Part shown: piece after piece, positions 42,364-52,500 of the stretch
Layout of the letters: each line of letters starts with the position of its first letter
Numbering within the stretch: the stretch's first letter is position 1
Source of the DNA: Saccharothrix sp. S26
GTDB taxonomy: Bacteria; Actinomycetota; Actinomycetes; Mycobacteriales; Pseudonocardiaceae
Direction of reading: 5' to 3'
Length of the DNA stretch: 64,000 nt
Assembly (NCBI RefSeq): GCF_021390395.1
Contig: NZ_JAJUWT010000030.1
Span: 1 to 64,000, forward strand
Program-made: the position numbers and the translations under genes
The notes under the pieces: generated by a model
Told to the model about the DNA's origin: nothing
Database searches by the model: none
The model's input: the letters and a program-made list of their open reading frames with translations, nothing else

Positions 42364-43201
42364 GCACGACCCGCTGGACCGCGAGTACTCGCCGAGCACG
42401 GTCGCCCGCGACCCGGCGGGGACCTTGCGGCGCTACCGGACCCGCGGGGACGAAGCGCGGTCCCGGCTCACCGTGCGCGAGCACGTGCCCTACGGCACGG
42501 GCGACGGTGAGCGGTGCCACGTGTTCCCCGCGGGCCCGGCGGCCCCCGCGCTGGTGTTCGTGCACGGCGGGCACTGGCAGGAGTCCGGCGTCGACGACGC
42601 CTGCTTCGCCGCCGCGAACGCCGTGGCGCTGGGCATGGCGTTCGTCGCCGTCGGGTACGGGCTCGCCCCGCGGCGGACCCTGCCCGACATGGTCGACTCG
42701 GTCGCGCGGGCCATCGCCTGGCTCCACGCGGCCGGGCCCGACCACGGGATCGACCCGGACCGGCTGCACGTGGCGGGCAGCAGCGCGGGCGCGCACCTGC
42801 TCGCCGCCGCCCTGGCCCGGCCCACGACCCCGCCGGTGCGCACCGCGTGCCTGCTCAGCGGCCTCTACGACCTGAGCGAGATCCCGCGCACCTACGTCAA
42901 CGACAAACTGGGGCTCACCGACGGGCAGGCCGCTCGGCTGAGCCCGCTGCGGATGCCGGCGCCGCGCTGCGAGGCGGTGCTGCTGGCCGCCGGGGAGCAC
43001 GAGACGGCCACCTACCTGCGCCAACACGCCGAGTACGCCGCGCACCTGGCGCGGTCGGGGGTGCCGGTGACCGACGTGGTCGTGCCCGAACGCGACCACT
43101 TCGACCTGCCGCTCGACCTGGTGGACCCGACGACCCCGTTCGGCCTGCTCACCACGCGCCACACGGGCGCCACGACCCGGGAGGGAACGGTGACCGGATG
43201 A
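42356..43201 (+). CDS. alpha/beta hydrolase, probable kynurenine formamidase
   Basis: A 281-residue alpha/beta hydrolase of the HGG family. The oxyanion motif VFVHGGHWQESG, the nucleophile motif AGSSAGAHLLAAAL (Ser), and a late 'VPERDHFDLPL' with the catalytic His are visible. 'YSPSTVARDPAGTLRRYR' at the N-terminus resembles eukaryote-type arylformamidases. Between tryptophan dioxygenase and kynureninase a formamidase is needed to release formate from N-formylkynurenine, and this is the only candidate in the cluster. ATG 42356 lies 8 nt inside the methyltransferase gene and the 3' end overlaps the glycosyltransferase gene by 4 nt. Confidence 0.78.
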   Translation: MREHDPLDREYSPSTVARDPAGTLRRYRTRGDEARSRLTVREHVPYGTGDGERCHVFPAGPAAPALVFVHGGHWQESGVDDACFAAANAVALGMAFVAVGYGLAPRRTLPDMVDSVARAIAWLHAAGPDHGIDPDRLHVAGSSAGAHLLAAALARPTTPPVRTACLLSGLYDLSEIPRTYVNDKLGLTDGQAARLSPLRMPAPRCEAVLLAAGEHETATYLRQHAEYAAHLARSGVPVTDVVVPERDHFDLPLDLVDPTTPFGLLTTRHTGATTREGTVTG

Positions 43202-44385
43202 AGTACCTGTTCACGTCCATGCCAGTGCTGGCCCACTTCCTGCCCCTGGTGCCCCTGGCCCAGCAGCTCGTGCTGGACGGCGAGGACGTCCTCGTCGCCA
43301 CCACCGGCGCGGCGGCCGACGCCGCTCGGCGGGCCGGGCTGACCACCGTCGAGGCGGGTGCCAGGCTCGACGCCAGAGAGCCCTACGACCGCTTGTTGCG
43401 CATCATCGACGCAGGCGACGCGGGCAAGGGCCCGGTCGACGAGGACTCGATGCGGCTGCACGGCGAGTACTTCGGCGAGGTCGGCCTGCGGATGCTCGAC
43501 GACCTGCTCGACATCGGCCGCGCCTGGGGCGCGGACGCGGTGGTCTACCCGGGCATCCACTCGGCGGCCCTGGTCGCCGCCCACCAGCTCGGCGCGGTCG
43601 GCGTCCTGCACGGCTACGGCTCGCCGCTGCCGACGTTCGACCCCGCGTTGGCGCACATCCTCGCCTCGCGTGACGACCTGCCGGACCGGGTGCCGGAGGC
43701 GGAGGTGGAGATCGACGTCTTCCCGCCGTCGCTGACCAACTTCGCCCAGCTGCCGTGGACCAACGGCGAGCCCGCGCACCGCCTGCGGATGCGCTACGGC
43801 TCGTTCAACGGCGCCGCCGACGTCCCGCGCTGGCTGCTCGGCGCACGCGAGGTGCCCCGAGTGGTGCTGACCTGCGGGTCCACCGAGACGCAGGCGCGCG
43901 GCGGGCAGACCTACCGGGAGGTGATCGAGGCGCTGGACGGCACGCCGTGCGAGGCGGTGGTGCTCGCGGGCAGCGCGCGGCTGGACCGGCTGCCCGACCC
44001 GCTGCCCTCGTGGGTGCGGGTGGAGAAGTGGCTGCCGTTGAAGTTCGCGCTCGACCACTCCGACGCGATCGTGCACCACGCCGGTTCGGGGACCGTGATG
44101 TCCTCGATCGCGGCGGGGCTGCCGCAGGTGGGCATCCCGACGCCGGGCACGGTCAGCGTCGGCAACGCGCGCTCGATCGAGGCGGTCGGCGCGGGGACGA
44201 TGCTCGACCTGGACGCGCTCGACCGGGGTGAGCTGGCCAAGGCCGTGCTGGCCGCGCTGACCTCGCAGGAGCAGAAGGACGCGGCGCTGGCGCTCCAGCG
44301 GGAGCTGTGGGACCTGCCGTCGGTGCGGGAGGTCGCCACCCGGCTCGGCGCGATCGTGGGCGAGCGGACCGGGAGGCGGCGGTGA
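43198..44385 (+). CDS. GT1-family glycosyltransferase
   Basis: A 395-residue macrolide-type (GT-B, CAZy GT1) glycosyltransferase. The N-terminal acceptor domain opens 'KYLFTSMPVLAHFLPLVPLA', typical of the family. The donor domain shows 'VLTCGSTETQARG' and HHAGSGTVMSSIAAGLPQV, the nucleotide-sugar binding motif. It would transfer the amino sugar to a phenolic hydroxyl of the anthranilate-derived ring, as in sibiromycin. No auxiliary P450-like activator gene is nearby. It overlaps the formamidase stop and the hydroxylase start by 4 nt each. Confidence 0.85.
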   Translation: MKYLFTSMPVLAHFLPLVPLAQQLVLDGEDVLVATTGAAADAARRAGLTTVEAGARLDAREPYDRLLRIIDAGDAGKGPVDEDSMRLHGEYFGEVGLRMLDDLLDIGRAWGADAVVYPGIHSAALVAAHQLGAVGVLHGYGSPLPTFDPALAHILASRDDLPDRVPEAEVEIDVFPPSLTNFAQLPWTNGEPAHRLRMRYGSFNGAADVPRWLLGAREVPRVVLTCGSTETQARGGQTYREVIEALDGTPCEAVVLAGSARLDRLPDPLPSWVRVEKWLPLKFALDHSDAIVHHAGSGTVMSSIAAGLPQVGIPTPGTVSVGNARSIEAVGAGTMLDLDALDRGELAKAVLAALTSQEQKDAALALQRELWDLPSVREVATRLGAIVGERTGRRR

Positions 44386-45428
44386 GGGCGGCCGTCGTCG
44401 GCGGTGGCCCGGCCGGGCTGATGACCGCGCTGCTGCTGATGCGGCGCGGCGTCGCCCGCGAGGTCACCCTGTGGGAACGCGACCGCGCGGAGCACGCCGG
44501 GTTCGGGGTGATCCTGCCGGCGGAGGCCGAAGACCTGCTCCGGCGGGCGTCACCCCGGCTGGCCGACGAGGTCACCGCGCACCTGGTGCGCTGGACCGAG
44601 ACGACCGTGCGACGCGGCGACGAGAAGTGGACCACGTCCGCGGTGCCGGGCCTGGGCGCCATCGCGCGGGCCACGCTGAACCGGCTGCTGTGGCAGGAGT
44701 GCGCCGAGGCCGGCGTGGTGCTGCGCGAGCGCGTCGCACCCCGGCTGACCGCGCTGTCGACCTCCCACGACCTCGTGGTGTGCGCCGACGGCGCGGGCTC
44801 GCTCGCCGACCGGTCCGGGTTCGACGTGACCACGCGCAACGTCGGCCCGCAGTACACCTGGCTCGGCCTGGACCGGGCGCTGGACGGGTTGACCTTCCTG
44901 ACCGCGCCGGCGGCCGACGGCCTCTACCTGGCCCACGCCTACCCGTTCTCCGACCGGGCCAGCACGTTCCTGGTGGAGGGGCCCCGCGCGCTGGACCGGG
45001 AAGAGGTCGAGGAGCTGTTCGGGGTGCGGGTGGACACCGGGCCCGCCGGCGACACCTACACCTGGCGCACGTTCCGGGAGCGGACCGTGCGGCCGTGGTC
45101 GCTGGACAACGTGGTGCTCGTCGGCGACGCCGCCCACACCACCCACTACTCGATCGGCCACGGCACCCACCTCGCCTTCGCCGACGCCGAGGCGTTGGTC
45201 ACGGCCCTCGCCGGCGGGGATTCGCCGAGCACGGCGTTGCGCGCCTACGAGGACGGGCGCAGGCCCGAGGTGGAACGGGCCCAGCGGCTGGGTCGGACGA
45301 GCGCCGAGTGGTTCACCCGAGCGGCGGAAGAGTTCGACAGACCCCTGCGCGCGTTCGCCATTAGCCTGGTGACGAGAGGCGGCCGCCTGGTGCGCGGCCA
45401 CGCACCGCAGTCGTCCGCGGCCGTCTGA
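44382..45428 (+). CDS. FAD-dependent aromatic hydroxylase (SibG-like)
   Basis: A 348-residue class A flavoprotein hydroxylase. The FAD motif VVGGGPAGLMTALLLMRRG is at the N-terminus, 'LVVCADGAGS' contains the DG motif and 'VVLVGDAAHTTHYSIGHGTH' the GDAAH FAD motif. It is short for the class and resembles salicylyl-CoA 5-hydroxylase-type enzymes that act on carrier- or CoA-bound aromatic acids. In sibiromycin biosynthesis such an enzyme (SibG) hydroxylates the anthranilate while it is tethered to the NRPS carrier domain; that is my preferred role. It is a separate enzyme from the kynurenine 3-monooxygenase at 53911. Confidence 0.8.
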   Translation: MRAAVVGGGPAGLMTALLLMRRGVAREVTLWERDRAEHAGFGVILPAEAEDLLRRASPRLADEVTAHLVRWTETTVRRGDEKWTTSAVPGLGAIARATLNRLLWQECAEAGVVLRERVAPRLTALSTSHDLVVCADGAGSLADRSGFDVTTRNVGPQYTWLGLDRALDGLTFLTAPAADGLYLAHAYPFSDRASTFLVEGPRALDREEVEELFGVRVDTGPAGDTYTWRTFRERTVRPWSLDNVVLVGDAAHTTHYSIGHGTHLAFADAEALVTALAGGDSPSTALRAYEDGRRPEVERAQRLGRTSAEWFTRAAEEFDRPLRAFAISLVTRGGRLVRGHAPQSSAAV

Positions 45429-45453
45429 AACCCCCAACCGGAAGGATGCAGCA

Positions 45454-47760
45454 GTGAAGAGCGCTCGGCCGCCGCTGGTCGTCCACGACGCGCGCACGAA
45501 CAACCTCACCGGTGTGACGGTGCGGATCCCGTCGCCCGCGTTGACGGTCGTCACCGGGGTCTCGGGTTCCGGCAAGTCCTCCCTGGTGTTCGAGACGATC
45601 GCCAAGGAGTCGCAACGGCAGCTCAACGAGGTGTTCCCGCTGTTCATCCGCAACCGGCTGCCGAAGTTCGAGCGGCCCGACTTCGAGCGGATCGAGAACC
45701 TGGCGCCCGCGATCGTGGTCGACCAGCGCAACCTGGGGCGCAGCGCCCGTTCCACCGTCGGCACGCTGACCGAGATCCAGCCGATGTTGCGGGTGCTGTT
45801 CTCGCGGCACGGCAAGCCCAGCGCGGGTGAGTCCACCGCGTACTCGTTCAACGCGCCCGAGGGCATGTGCCCGGAGTGCGAAGGGCTGGGGGAGGTGCTG
45901 TCCGTCGTCGTCGACCGCCTGCTGGACCGGTCGAAGTCGCTCAACGAGGGCGCCATCCAACACCCGTCGTTCGCCGTGGGCACCAACTACTGGAAGCGCT
46001 ACGCCACCGCGCACTACCACGTCGAGCAGCCCGGCAAGGGACTGGGCGAGCCGCTGTTCGACCCGGACCTGCCGGTGCGGGACTACCCCGAGGACAAGCT
46101 CGAACTGCTGCTGTACGGCGGTGGCTTCCAGACCGACCGGCTCGACGACCTCGGCAACGTCGCGGTCAACGATTACGAGGGCCTGGTGGACCGGTTCACC
46201 CGCCGCTTCGTCAAGCCGGGGCTCGACTCGCTCAAGCCCAAGGACCGCAAGCACGTCGAGCCGCTCGTGGACAAGCAGCGCTGCCGCGCCTGCAAGGGCA
46301 CCCGGCTCGCGCCCGCGGTGCTCAAGTCCAAGATAGACGGTTACAACATCGCCGACCTGTGCGCCATGCAGGTGACCGACCTCATCGAGACCCTGCGGAA
46401 GCTGGAGAAGGCCGTCGGCGACAGCTCGGTGCTGCAACCCCCGCTGGCCGCGCTGCGCCGCATGGAGGAGGTCGGGCTCGGGTACCTGTCGTTGGACCGG
46501 TCCTCCACCAGCCTCTCCGGCGGCGAGGGCCAGCGGCTGAAGACGGTGCGCCACCTCGGCTCCAGCCTCACCGGCATGACCTACGTGTTCGACGAGCCCA
46601 GCGTGGGGCTGCACCCGCGTGACGTCGAGCGGTTGATCTCGCTGCTGTTCCAGTTGCGGGACAAGGGCAACATCGTGCTCGTCGTCGAGCACAACCGCGC
46701 CGTCATCGAGGCCGCCGACCACGTCATCGACATCGGGCCGGGCGCGGGCGCCCACGGCGGCACGGTGACCTTCGAGGGCACCCCGGCCGCGCTGGCCAAG
46801 AGCGACACGGCGACCGGCCGGGAGCTGCGCGCGCCGATCACCACGCGCGAGCCGCGCCCGTTCACCGACACCCTGAAGGTGCGCAAGGCGTCGCTGAACA
46901 ACCTGCGCGACGTCGACGTGGACTTCCCGCTCGGCGTGCTCACCGCGGTGACCGGGGTGGCGGGTTCGGGCAAGAGCACGCTGGCCACCAAGGTGCTGCC
47001 GCGGCAGCACCCGGACATCGTGGTGATCGACCAGAGCGCCGTGGGCATCAACCCGCGCTCCACCCCGGCGACCTACGCCAAGGTCTGGGACCTCATCCGG
47101 CAGCGGTTCGCCCAGGAGCACGGCGTCAAGCCCGGCCTGTTCAGCTTCAACGCCGAGGGCGCCTGCCCCACCTGCAAGGGTCGGGGCACCGTCACCAGCG
47201 ACATGGCCTACCTGGACCCGGTCACCGTGGTCTGCGAGACCTGCCGCGGCCGCCGGTTCGACCCCGCCGTGCTCGACTACAAGATCGGCGCCCGCTCGAT
47301 CGCCGACGTGCTGGAGACCACGATCGAGGAGGCCGTCGAGCAGTTCCACGACGTCGCCGTGACCGACCGGCTCAAGCCGTTCCTCGACGTCGGCCTGGGG
47401 TACCTCACCCTGGGCAGGTCGCTGTCGGAGCTGTCCGGCGGCGAGCGCCAGCGGGTGAAGCTGGCCAGCAGGCTGTCGGTCAAGGGCACGGTGGTGGTGT
47501 TCGACGAACCCACCTCCGGCCTGCACATGGCCGACGTCAGGCACCTCGTGGAGCTGTTCGACCGGATCATCGACGCGGGCAACACCGTCATCGTCATCGA
47601 ACACGACCTGGACGTCGTGAAGATCGCCGACTGGGTGATCGACCTCGGGCCCGACGCGGGCACCGAGGGCGGCCGCGTGGTCTTCGAGGGCACGCCCGCC
47701 GACCTCGCCCGACACAAGGAGAGCCTCACCGGCCGCTACCTCGCCAAGGAGAGGAGCTGA
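45454..47760 (+). CDS. UvrA-like excinuclease paralogue, probable self-resistance
   Basis: A 768-residue UvrA-type double ATPase. First Walker A VSGSGKSSL near residue 37, first signature LSGGEGQRLKTVRHLGSSL near 355, second Walker A VAGSGKSTL near 505, second signature LSGGERQRVKLASRL near 661, each followed by a DEP(S/T) Walker B. Zinc-finger Cys pairs are present (CPECEGLGEV, RCRACKGTRL, CPTCKGRGT, CETCRGRRF). It is about 170 residues shorter than housekeeping UvrA (about 950), as in the UvrA-like resistance proteins of DNA-damaging antibiotic producers. It likely recognises or removes pyrrolobenzodiazepine-DNA adducts. GTG 45454 follows GGAAGGA. Confidence 0.85.
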   Translation: MKSARPPLVVHDARTNNLTGVTVRIPSPALTVVTGVSGSGKSSLVFETIAKESQRQLNEVFPLFIRNRLPKFERPDFERIENLAPAIVVDQRNLGRSARSTVGTLTEIQPMLRVLFSRHGKPSAGESTAYSFNAPEGMCPECEGLGEVLSVVVDRLLDRSKSLNEGAIQHPSFAVGTNYWKRYATAHYHVEQPGKGLGEPLFDPDLPVRDYPEDKLELLLYGGGFQTDRLDDLGNVAVNDYEGLVDRFTRRFVKPGLDSLKPKDRKHVEPLVDKQRCRACKGTRLAPAVLKSKIDGYNIADLCAMQVTDLIETLRKLEKAVGDSSVLQPPLAALRRMEEVGLGYLSLDRSSTSLSGGEGQRLKTVRHLGSSLTGMTYVFDEPSVGLHPRDVERLISLLFQLRDKGNIVLVVEHNRAVIEAADHVIDIGPGAGAHGGTVTFEGTPAALAKSDTATGRELRAPITTREPRPFTDTLKVRKASLNNLRDVDVDFPLGVLTAVTGVAGSGKSTLATKVLPRQHPDIVVIDQSAVGINPRSTPATYAKVWDLIRQRFAQEHGVKPGLFSFNAEGACPTCKGRGTVTSDMAYLDPVTVVCETCRGRRFDPAVLDYKIGARSIADVLETTIEEAVEQFHDVAVTDRLKPFLDVGLGYLTLGRSLSELSGGERQRVKLASRLSVKGTVVVFDEPTSGLHMADVRHLVELFDRIIDAGNTVIVIEHDLDVVKIADWVIDLGPDAGTEGGRVVFEGTPADLARHKESLTGRYLAKERS

Positions 47761-47764
47761 CAGC

Positions 47765-49591
47765 ATGACCGCGTCGAGCACGACGGCGACGCCCAGGACC
47801 ACCACCCCCGCGACGGCTCCCGTCGCCCGGGCCGTCACCACCGAGACCATCGCCGAGGCGTTCACCCGCACCGCGCGCGAGCACGCCGGGCGCGAGGCGC
47901 TGTCCGACGGGACGACCACGCTGACCTACGCCGAGCTGGACGCCCGCACCGACCGGCTCGCCCACGCGCTGCGCGGGCGCGGCCTGGGACCGGGCGACCG
48001 GCTGGGCGTGCACCTCGACCGCTCGCTGCCCCTCTACGAGGTGTTCCTCGGCGCGTTGAAGGCGGGCCTGGTCGTGGTGCCGTTCAACCCGGACCACCCG
48101 GGCGGGCACAAGGCGCGGATGCACCGCGTGGCCGAGCCCGCGCTCGTGCTCACCGACTCGGCGGATCCCGTCGACGGCCTGCCCGGGCGTGACTGCCTGC
48201 CGGTGGCGGAGCTGACCGCCGCCGCGCGGTCGGCGCCGGCCGGCCCGGTGGCCTCGGGCGTGGGCCCGGACGACCCGGCGTTCGTGCTGTTCACCTCCGG
48301 GTCCACCGGCGAGCCGAAGGGCGTCGTCATCGCGCACCGGGGCATCGCGCGGGTGTCGCGGCACCTGACGGGCTACACCCCGGGGCCGGGGGACCGGTTC
48401 CTGCAGTTGGCGCAGCCGTCGTTCGCCGCGTCGACCACCGACATCTGGACCTGCCTGCTGCGCGGCGGCAGGCTCACCGTCGCACCCCAGCGGGTGCCGC
48501 CGCTGGGCGAGCTGGCCCGCCTCGCCGCCCGCGAGGGCACCACCGTGCTCAACCTGCCCGTGGGGCTGTTCAACCTGCTCGTCGAGCACCACCCGGAGAC
48601 CATCGCCCGGGCCCGCTGGGTGATCGTCAGCGGTGACTTCCCGTCCGTGCCGCACCTGGCGCGGGCGCTGGAGGTGGCGGGCGGCGAGGTCTTCAACGCC
48701 TTCGGCTGCACGGAGAACTCCGCGCTGACCGCCGTGCACAGGCTGACCCCCGCCGACCTCGACAGCCCGGAGGTGCCGGTCGGCCACGCCATGCCCACCG
48801 TGGAGCTGAGCGTGCGCGACGAGGACCTGCGCGAGTGCCCGCCGGGCCGCGTCGGGGAGCTGTGCATCGCCGGTGAGGGCCTGGCCCTGGGTTACCTCGG
48901 CGACCCCGCGCTGACCGACCGCAAGTTCGCCGTGCGCGACGGCAAGCGGTTGCTGCGCACCGGCGACCTGGCCAAGCGGACCGCCGACGGCGCGATCGTC
49001 CTGGCCGGGCGCGCCGACCAGATGCTGAAGATCCGCGGCTTCCGCGTCGAGCCCCGGCAGGTCGAGGTGTGCGCCGAGGAGCTGCCCGGCGTGCAGCGCG
49101 CGGTGGCCCAGGCCGTGCCCGACGGCGGCGCCGCCACCCGCCTGGCGCTGGCGTGCCTGCGCGCCTCCGGGCACGACGTCACCGAGGCCGAGCTGCTGGA
49201 GCACCTGCGCGCGCACCTGCCCGACTACCTGGTCCCGTCCGTCGTCGACGTCCTCGACGAGTTCCCGCTCAACGCCAACGGCAAGGTCGACCGCGCGGAA
49301 CTAGCCGCCCGGCTGGCGAAGGGCGCGGACGGCCCACCGGACGCCGCCGCAGCACCGGGTGGCGGCCTGGTCCGGATCGTCCGCGACCTGCTCGCCGAGG
49401 TCATCGGCGACCCCGCCGTCGACGCCGACACCGGCCTCATCGAGGCGGGCGCGACCTCGCTGCACCTGATCGACCTGGGCGCCCGGCTGGAGGAGGTCAC
49501 CGGCGTCGCCCTGGCCCCCGACGAGATCGCCGACGCCGGTTCGGCCCGCGGGATCGCCGACCTGGTCCGCACGAGGAGGGCGCGAGGCTGA
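47765..49591 (+). CDS. NRPS A-PCP didomain, anthranilate-activating
   Basis: A 608-residue loading module. Adenylation motifs: LFTSGSTGEPKGVVIAHRG (A3), 'FNAFGCTENSALT' (A5), 'LLRTGDLAKR' (A7) and NANGKVDRAEL (A10 Lys). The A4 region reads PSFAASTTDIW, placing Ala221 where alpha-amino acid-activating domains have the Asp that binds the amino group. That is expected for an aryl acid with no alpha-amine, such as a substituted anthranilate. The carrier domain has the phosphopantetheine Ser565 in EAGATSLHLIDL, lacking the usual Gly-Gly. The arrangement matches the SibE/Orf21-type first module of pyrrolobenzodiazepine synthetases. Confidence 0.88.
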   Translation: MTASSTTATPRTTTPATAPVARAVTTETIAEAFTRTAREHAGREALSDGTTTLTYAELDARTDRLAHALRGRGLGPGDRLGVHLDRSLPLYEVFLGALKAGLVVVPFNPDHPGGHKARMHRVAEPALVLTDSADPVDGLPGRDCLPVAELTAAARSAPAGPVASGVGPDDPAFVLFTSGSTGEPKGVVIAHRGIARVSRHLTGYTPGPGDRFLQLAQPSFAASTTDIWTCLLRGGRLTVAPQRVPPLGELARLAAREGTTVLNLPVGLFNLLVEHHPETIARARWVIVSGDFPSVPHLARALEVAGGEVFNAFGCTENSALTAVHRLTPADLDSPEVPVGHAMPTVELSVRDEDLRECPPGRVGELCIAGEGLALGYLGDPALTDRKFAVRDGKRLLRTGDLAKRTADGAIVLAGRADQMLKIRGFRVEPRQVEVCAEELPGVQRAVAQAVPDGGAATRLALACLRASGHDVTEAELLEHLRAHLPDYLVPSVVDVLDEFPLNANGKVDRAELAARLAKGADGPPDAAAAPGGGLVRIVRDLLAEVIGDPAVDADTGLIEAGATSLHLIDLGARLEEVTGVALAPDEIADAGSARGIADLVRTRRARG

Positions 49592-49592
49592 C

Positions 49593-52500
49593 ATGACCGC
49601 CACCCACGAGAAGACCCTCGGGGACGCGCCCGGCTTCGAGCACTTCCCGCCGTCCCCCGCGCAGGGCGGCCTGTGGTTCGACAGCACCTACGGCGCCGAC
49701 CCCACCGCCTACAACCAACCGCTGGTCCTGCGCCCGACCTCGGCCCTCGACCACGACGTGCTGGTCGAGGCGCTGCGCGTGGTGCACCGCGACCACTCGG
49801 CGTTGCGGACCACCTTCGAGATGACCGACGACGGCGAGGTCCGGCAGGTCGTGCACCCGGACCTGCCGCCGATCGTCGACGTCCGCGACCAGCCCGAGGG
49901 GCAGTCGGACGACTGGGTGGCCGAGCAGGTCGCCGAGGTCGCGGGCACCGTCTTCGACCTGCGCCGGGGCCCGCTGGCCCGGGTGCGGCACCTGCGGACG
50001 GCCGGCGGGGCCCGCAGCGTGCTGGTGTTCAACGTGCACCACACCGTCTTCGACGGCATGTCGTGGAAGCCGTACCTCAGCCACCTGGAGGCGGCCTACA
50101 CCGCGATCGCGCGCGGCGACGCGCCCCCGCCCCCGCCCGCGCGGCAGGCCGTGGAGGCGTACGCGCGCTGGGCCGGCGCCGCCGAGAACGCGACGGCGTT
50201 GGCGTACTGGCGCGACAAGCTCGGCGACGCGCCCGCCGCCCCGCCGGTGGGGCTGCCCGCCGAGGGCCGGCCCCGCAACGTCACCCGCGAACTGGTCCTC
50301 GACGAGGACCTGTCGGCCGCGGTGCGCGCCTTCTGCCTGGCCGAAGGCGTCACCACCAGCATGTTCTTCACCGCCCTGTACTTCGTGCTGCTGCACCGGC
50401 ACACCCGGCAGGACGACATCCTGGTCGGCATGCCGGTGACGGTGCGCGAAGCCGCCGACGCCGGGGTCGTCGGGCACCTCACCAACACCGCGGTGCTGCG
50501 CCACCGCCTCGCCGACGGCGCCACCGCCCGCGACGTGCTGGCCGCGGTGCGCCGCGAGCTGCTCGCGGTGCTGCGCCACCGGCACACCCCGCTGGAGGCG
50601 GTCGTCGGGCAACTGCGCGACCAGGGCCGGTCCGCGGACCTGTTCACCGCCATGATCACGGTGATGCCGGCCAGCGCGCGCGTCCTCGACCTCCCCGAGT
50701 GGGGTGTGCGGACCTGGGACTACACCCCCGGTGGCGCCAAGTACGACCTGGCGCTCGTCGTGGACGAGGGCACCGACCGGTTCACCCTCGTCGTCGAGCA
50801 CACCACGGCCTCGCCGGAGGGCGGCCCGTTCGCCGCCTACCTGGCGCAGCGGCTCAGGACGCTGGCCGAGAGCGTGCTCGCCGCACCGGACACCCCCGTG
50901 CGGGACCTGCGCTGGATCGGCGACGAGGAGCAGCGGGCGCTCGTGCGGCACTGCGCGCGCCTGGCCGACGCGCCCACCCTCGGCACCGAGGTGACCGACG
51001 ACCTGGTCCGGGCGGGCGCGGCCACCGGCGGTTCCGACCCCGCCATCGTCGCCGACGGCCGCGTGCTCAGCCACGCCGAGCTCGACCGCCGGGTCGACTC
51101 CGTCGCCGCGGGCCTGGCCGACCTCGGGGTGGGCCAGGCGCGCCCGGTCGCCGTGCTGCTGCGCCCCGGCCTGGACCTGGTGACCACCATGCTGGCCGTC
51201 CTGCGGGCCGGGGGCAGCTACGTCACCTTCGACCTCGGCCAACCGCGCGACCGGCTCTCCTTCGCGTTGGCCGACTGCGGGGCCCGGCTGCTCGTCGCGG
51301 CCACGAGCGCCGACCTGGAGGGCGTCACGCTCCCCGACGGCCTGGACGTGGTCGCGGTGTCCGACCTGGACACCGGGCGGCCGTTCCCGACCGCCGCCCG
51401 CAAGTCGCCCACCGATCCCGTCTACACCGTCTACACCTCCGGCTCCACCGGCAGGCCCAAGGGGGTCGTGCTGCCGGAGGTCACGCTGACCAACCTGGTG
51501 CGCAACCAGGACGTGCTGTCCTCCGGCCGGCGGATGCGGACGTTGCAGTACATGTCGCCCGCCTTCGACGTCATCGCCGAAGAGGTGTTCGGCACCCTCT
51601 GCACGGGCGGCACGCTCGTCGTCCCGCCCACCGACATCCGCACCGACTTCCCCGCGCTGGCCCGGTTCCTCGCCGAGCAGCGCGTCGAGCGGGCGTTCTT
51701 CCCGTACGTGGCGCTGCGCGAGCTCGCGGCCGTGCTGGCCTCGTCCACAGTGGACCTGAGCTGCCTGCGGGAGGTGTACGTTACGGGGGAGCGGCTGACC
51801 ATCACCGACGACCTGCGCGCGATGTTCCGGCGCTACCCGAACGCGCGCCTGAGCAACATCTACGGGCCCTCCGAGGCGCACCTGTGCACCGGTGAGGAGC
51901 TGGCCGCCGACCCGACCGCGTGGCCGACGCTGCCGCCCATCGGGCGGGTGGTCGCGGGCGTCGACGCCAGGGTGCTCGTCGACGGCGACCGGTGGGCACC
52001 GTTCGGCGTCGAGGGCGAGCTGTGCGTGGCCGGACCCGTGGTCTCCCCGGGCTACCTCGGCCTGCCGGAGAAGACCCGCCAGGCCATGGTGGACGACCCG
52101 TTCACGCCCGGGCAGCGGATGTACCGCACCGGGGACGTCGTCGTGCTCACCCCCGACGGCAGGCTGCACTACCGGGGCCGGGCCGACGACCAGGTCAAGA
52201 TCCGCGGCTACCGGGTGGAGCCCGCCGAGGTGGAGGCCGTCCTGGAGCGGCTGCTCGACGTCGAGGCGGCGGTCGTGGTGGACGTGCCCGCGGGCGCGGA
52301 CCGCGTGCTGCACGGCTTCGTGCGCTCCACGGCGGAACCCCCGGACGACTGGCGCGCCCGGGTGGCCGCCGAGCTGCCCGGGTACATGATCCCGCGGGAG
52401 GTCACCCGGCTCGACGCCCTCCCGATCACCTCCAACGGCAAGACCGACCGCCGCGCCCTGCGCGCCCTGGCGGAGGGCCACGACGCCGCCGCGCCGCGAC

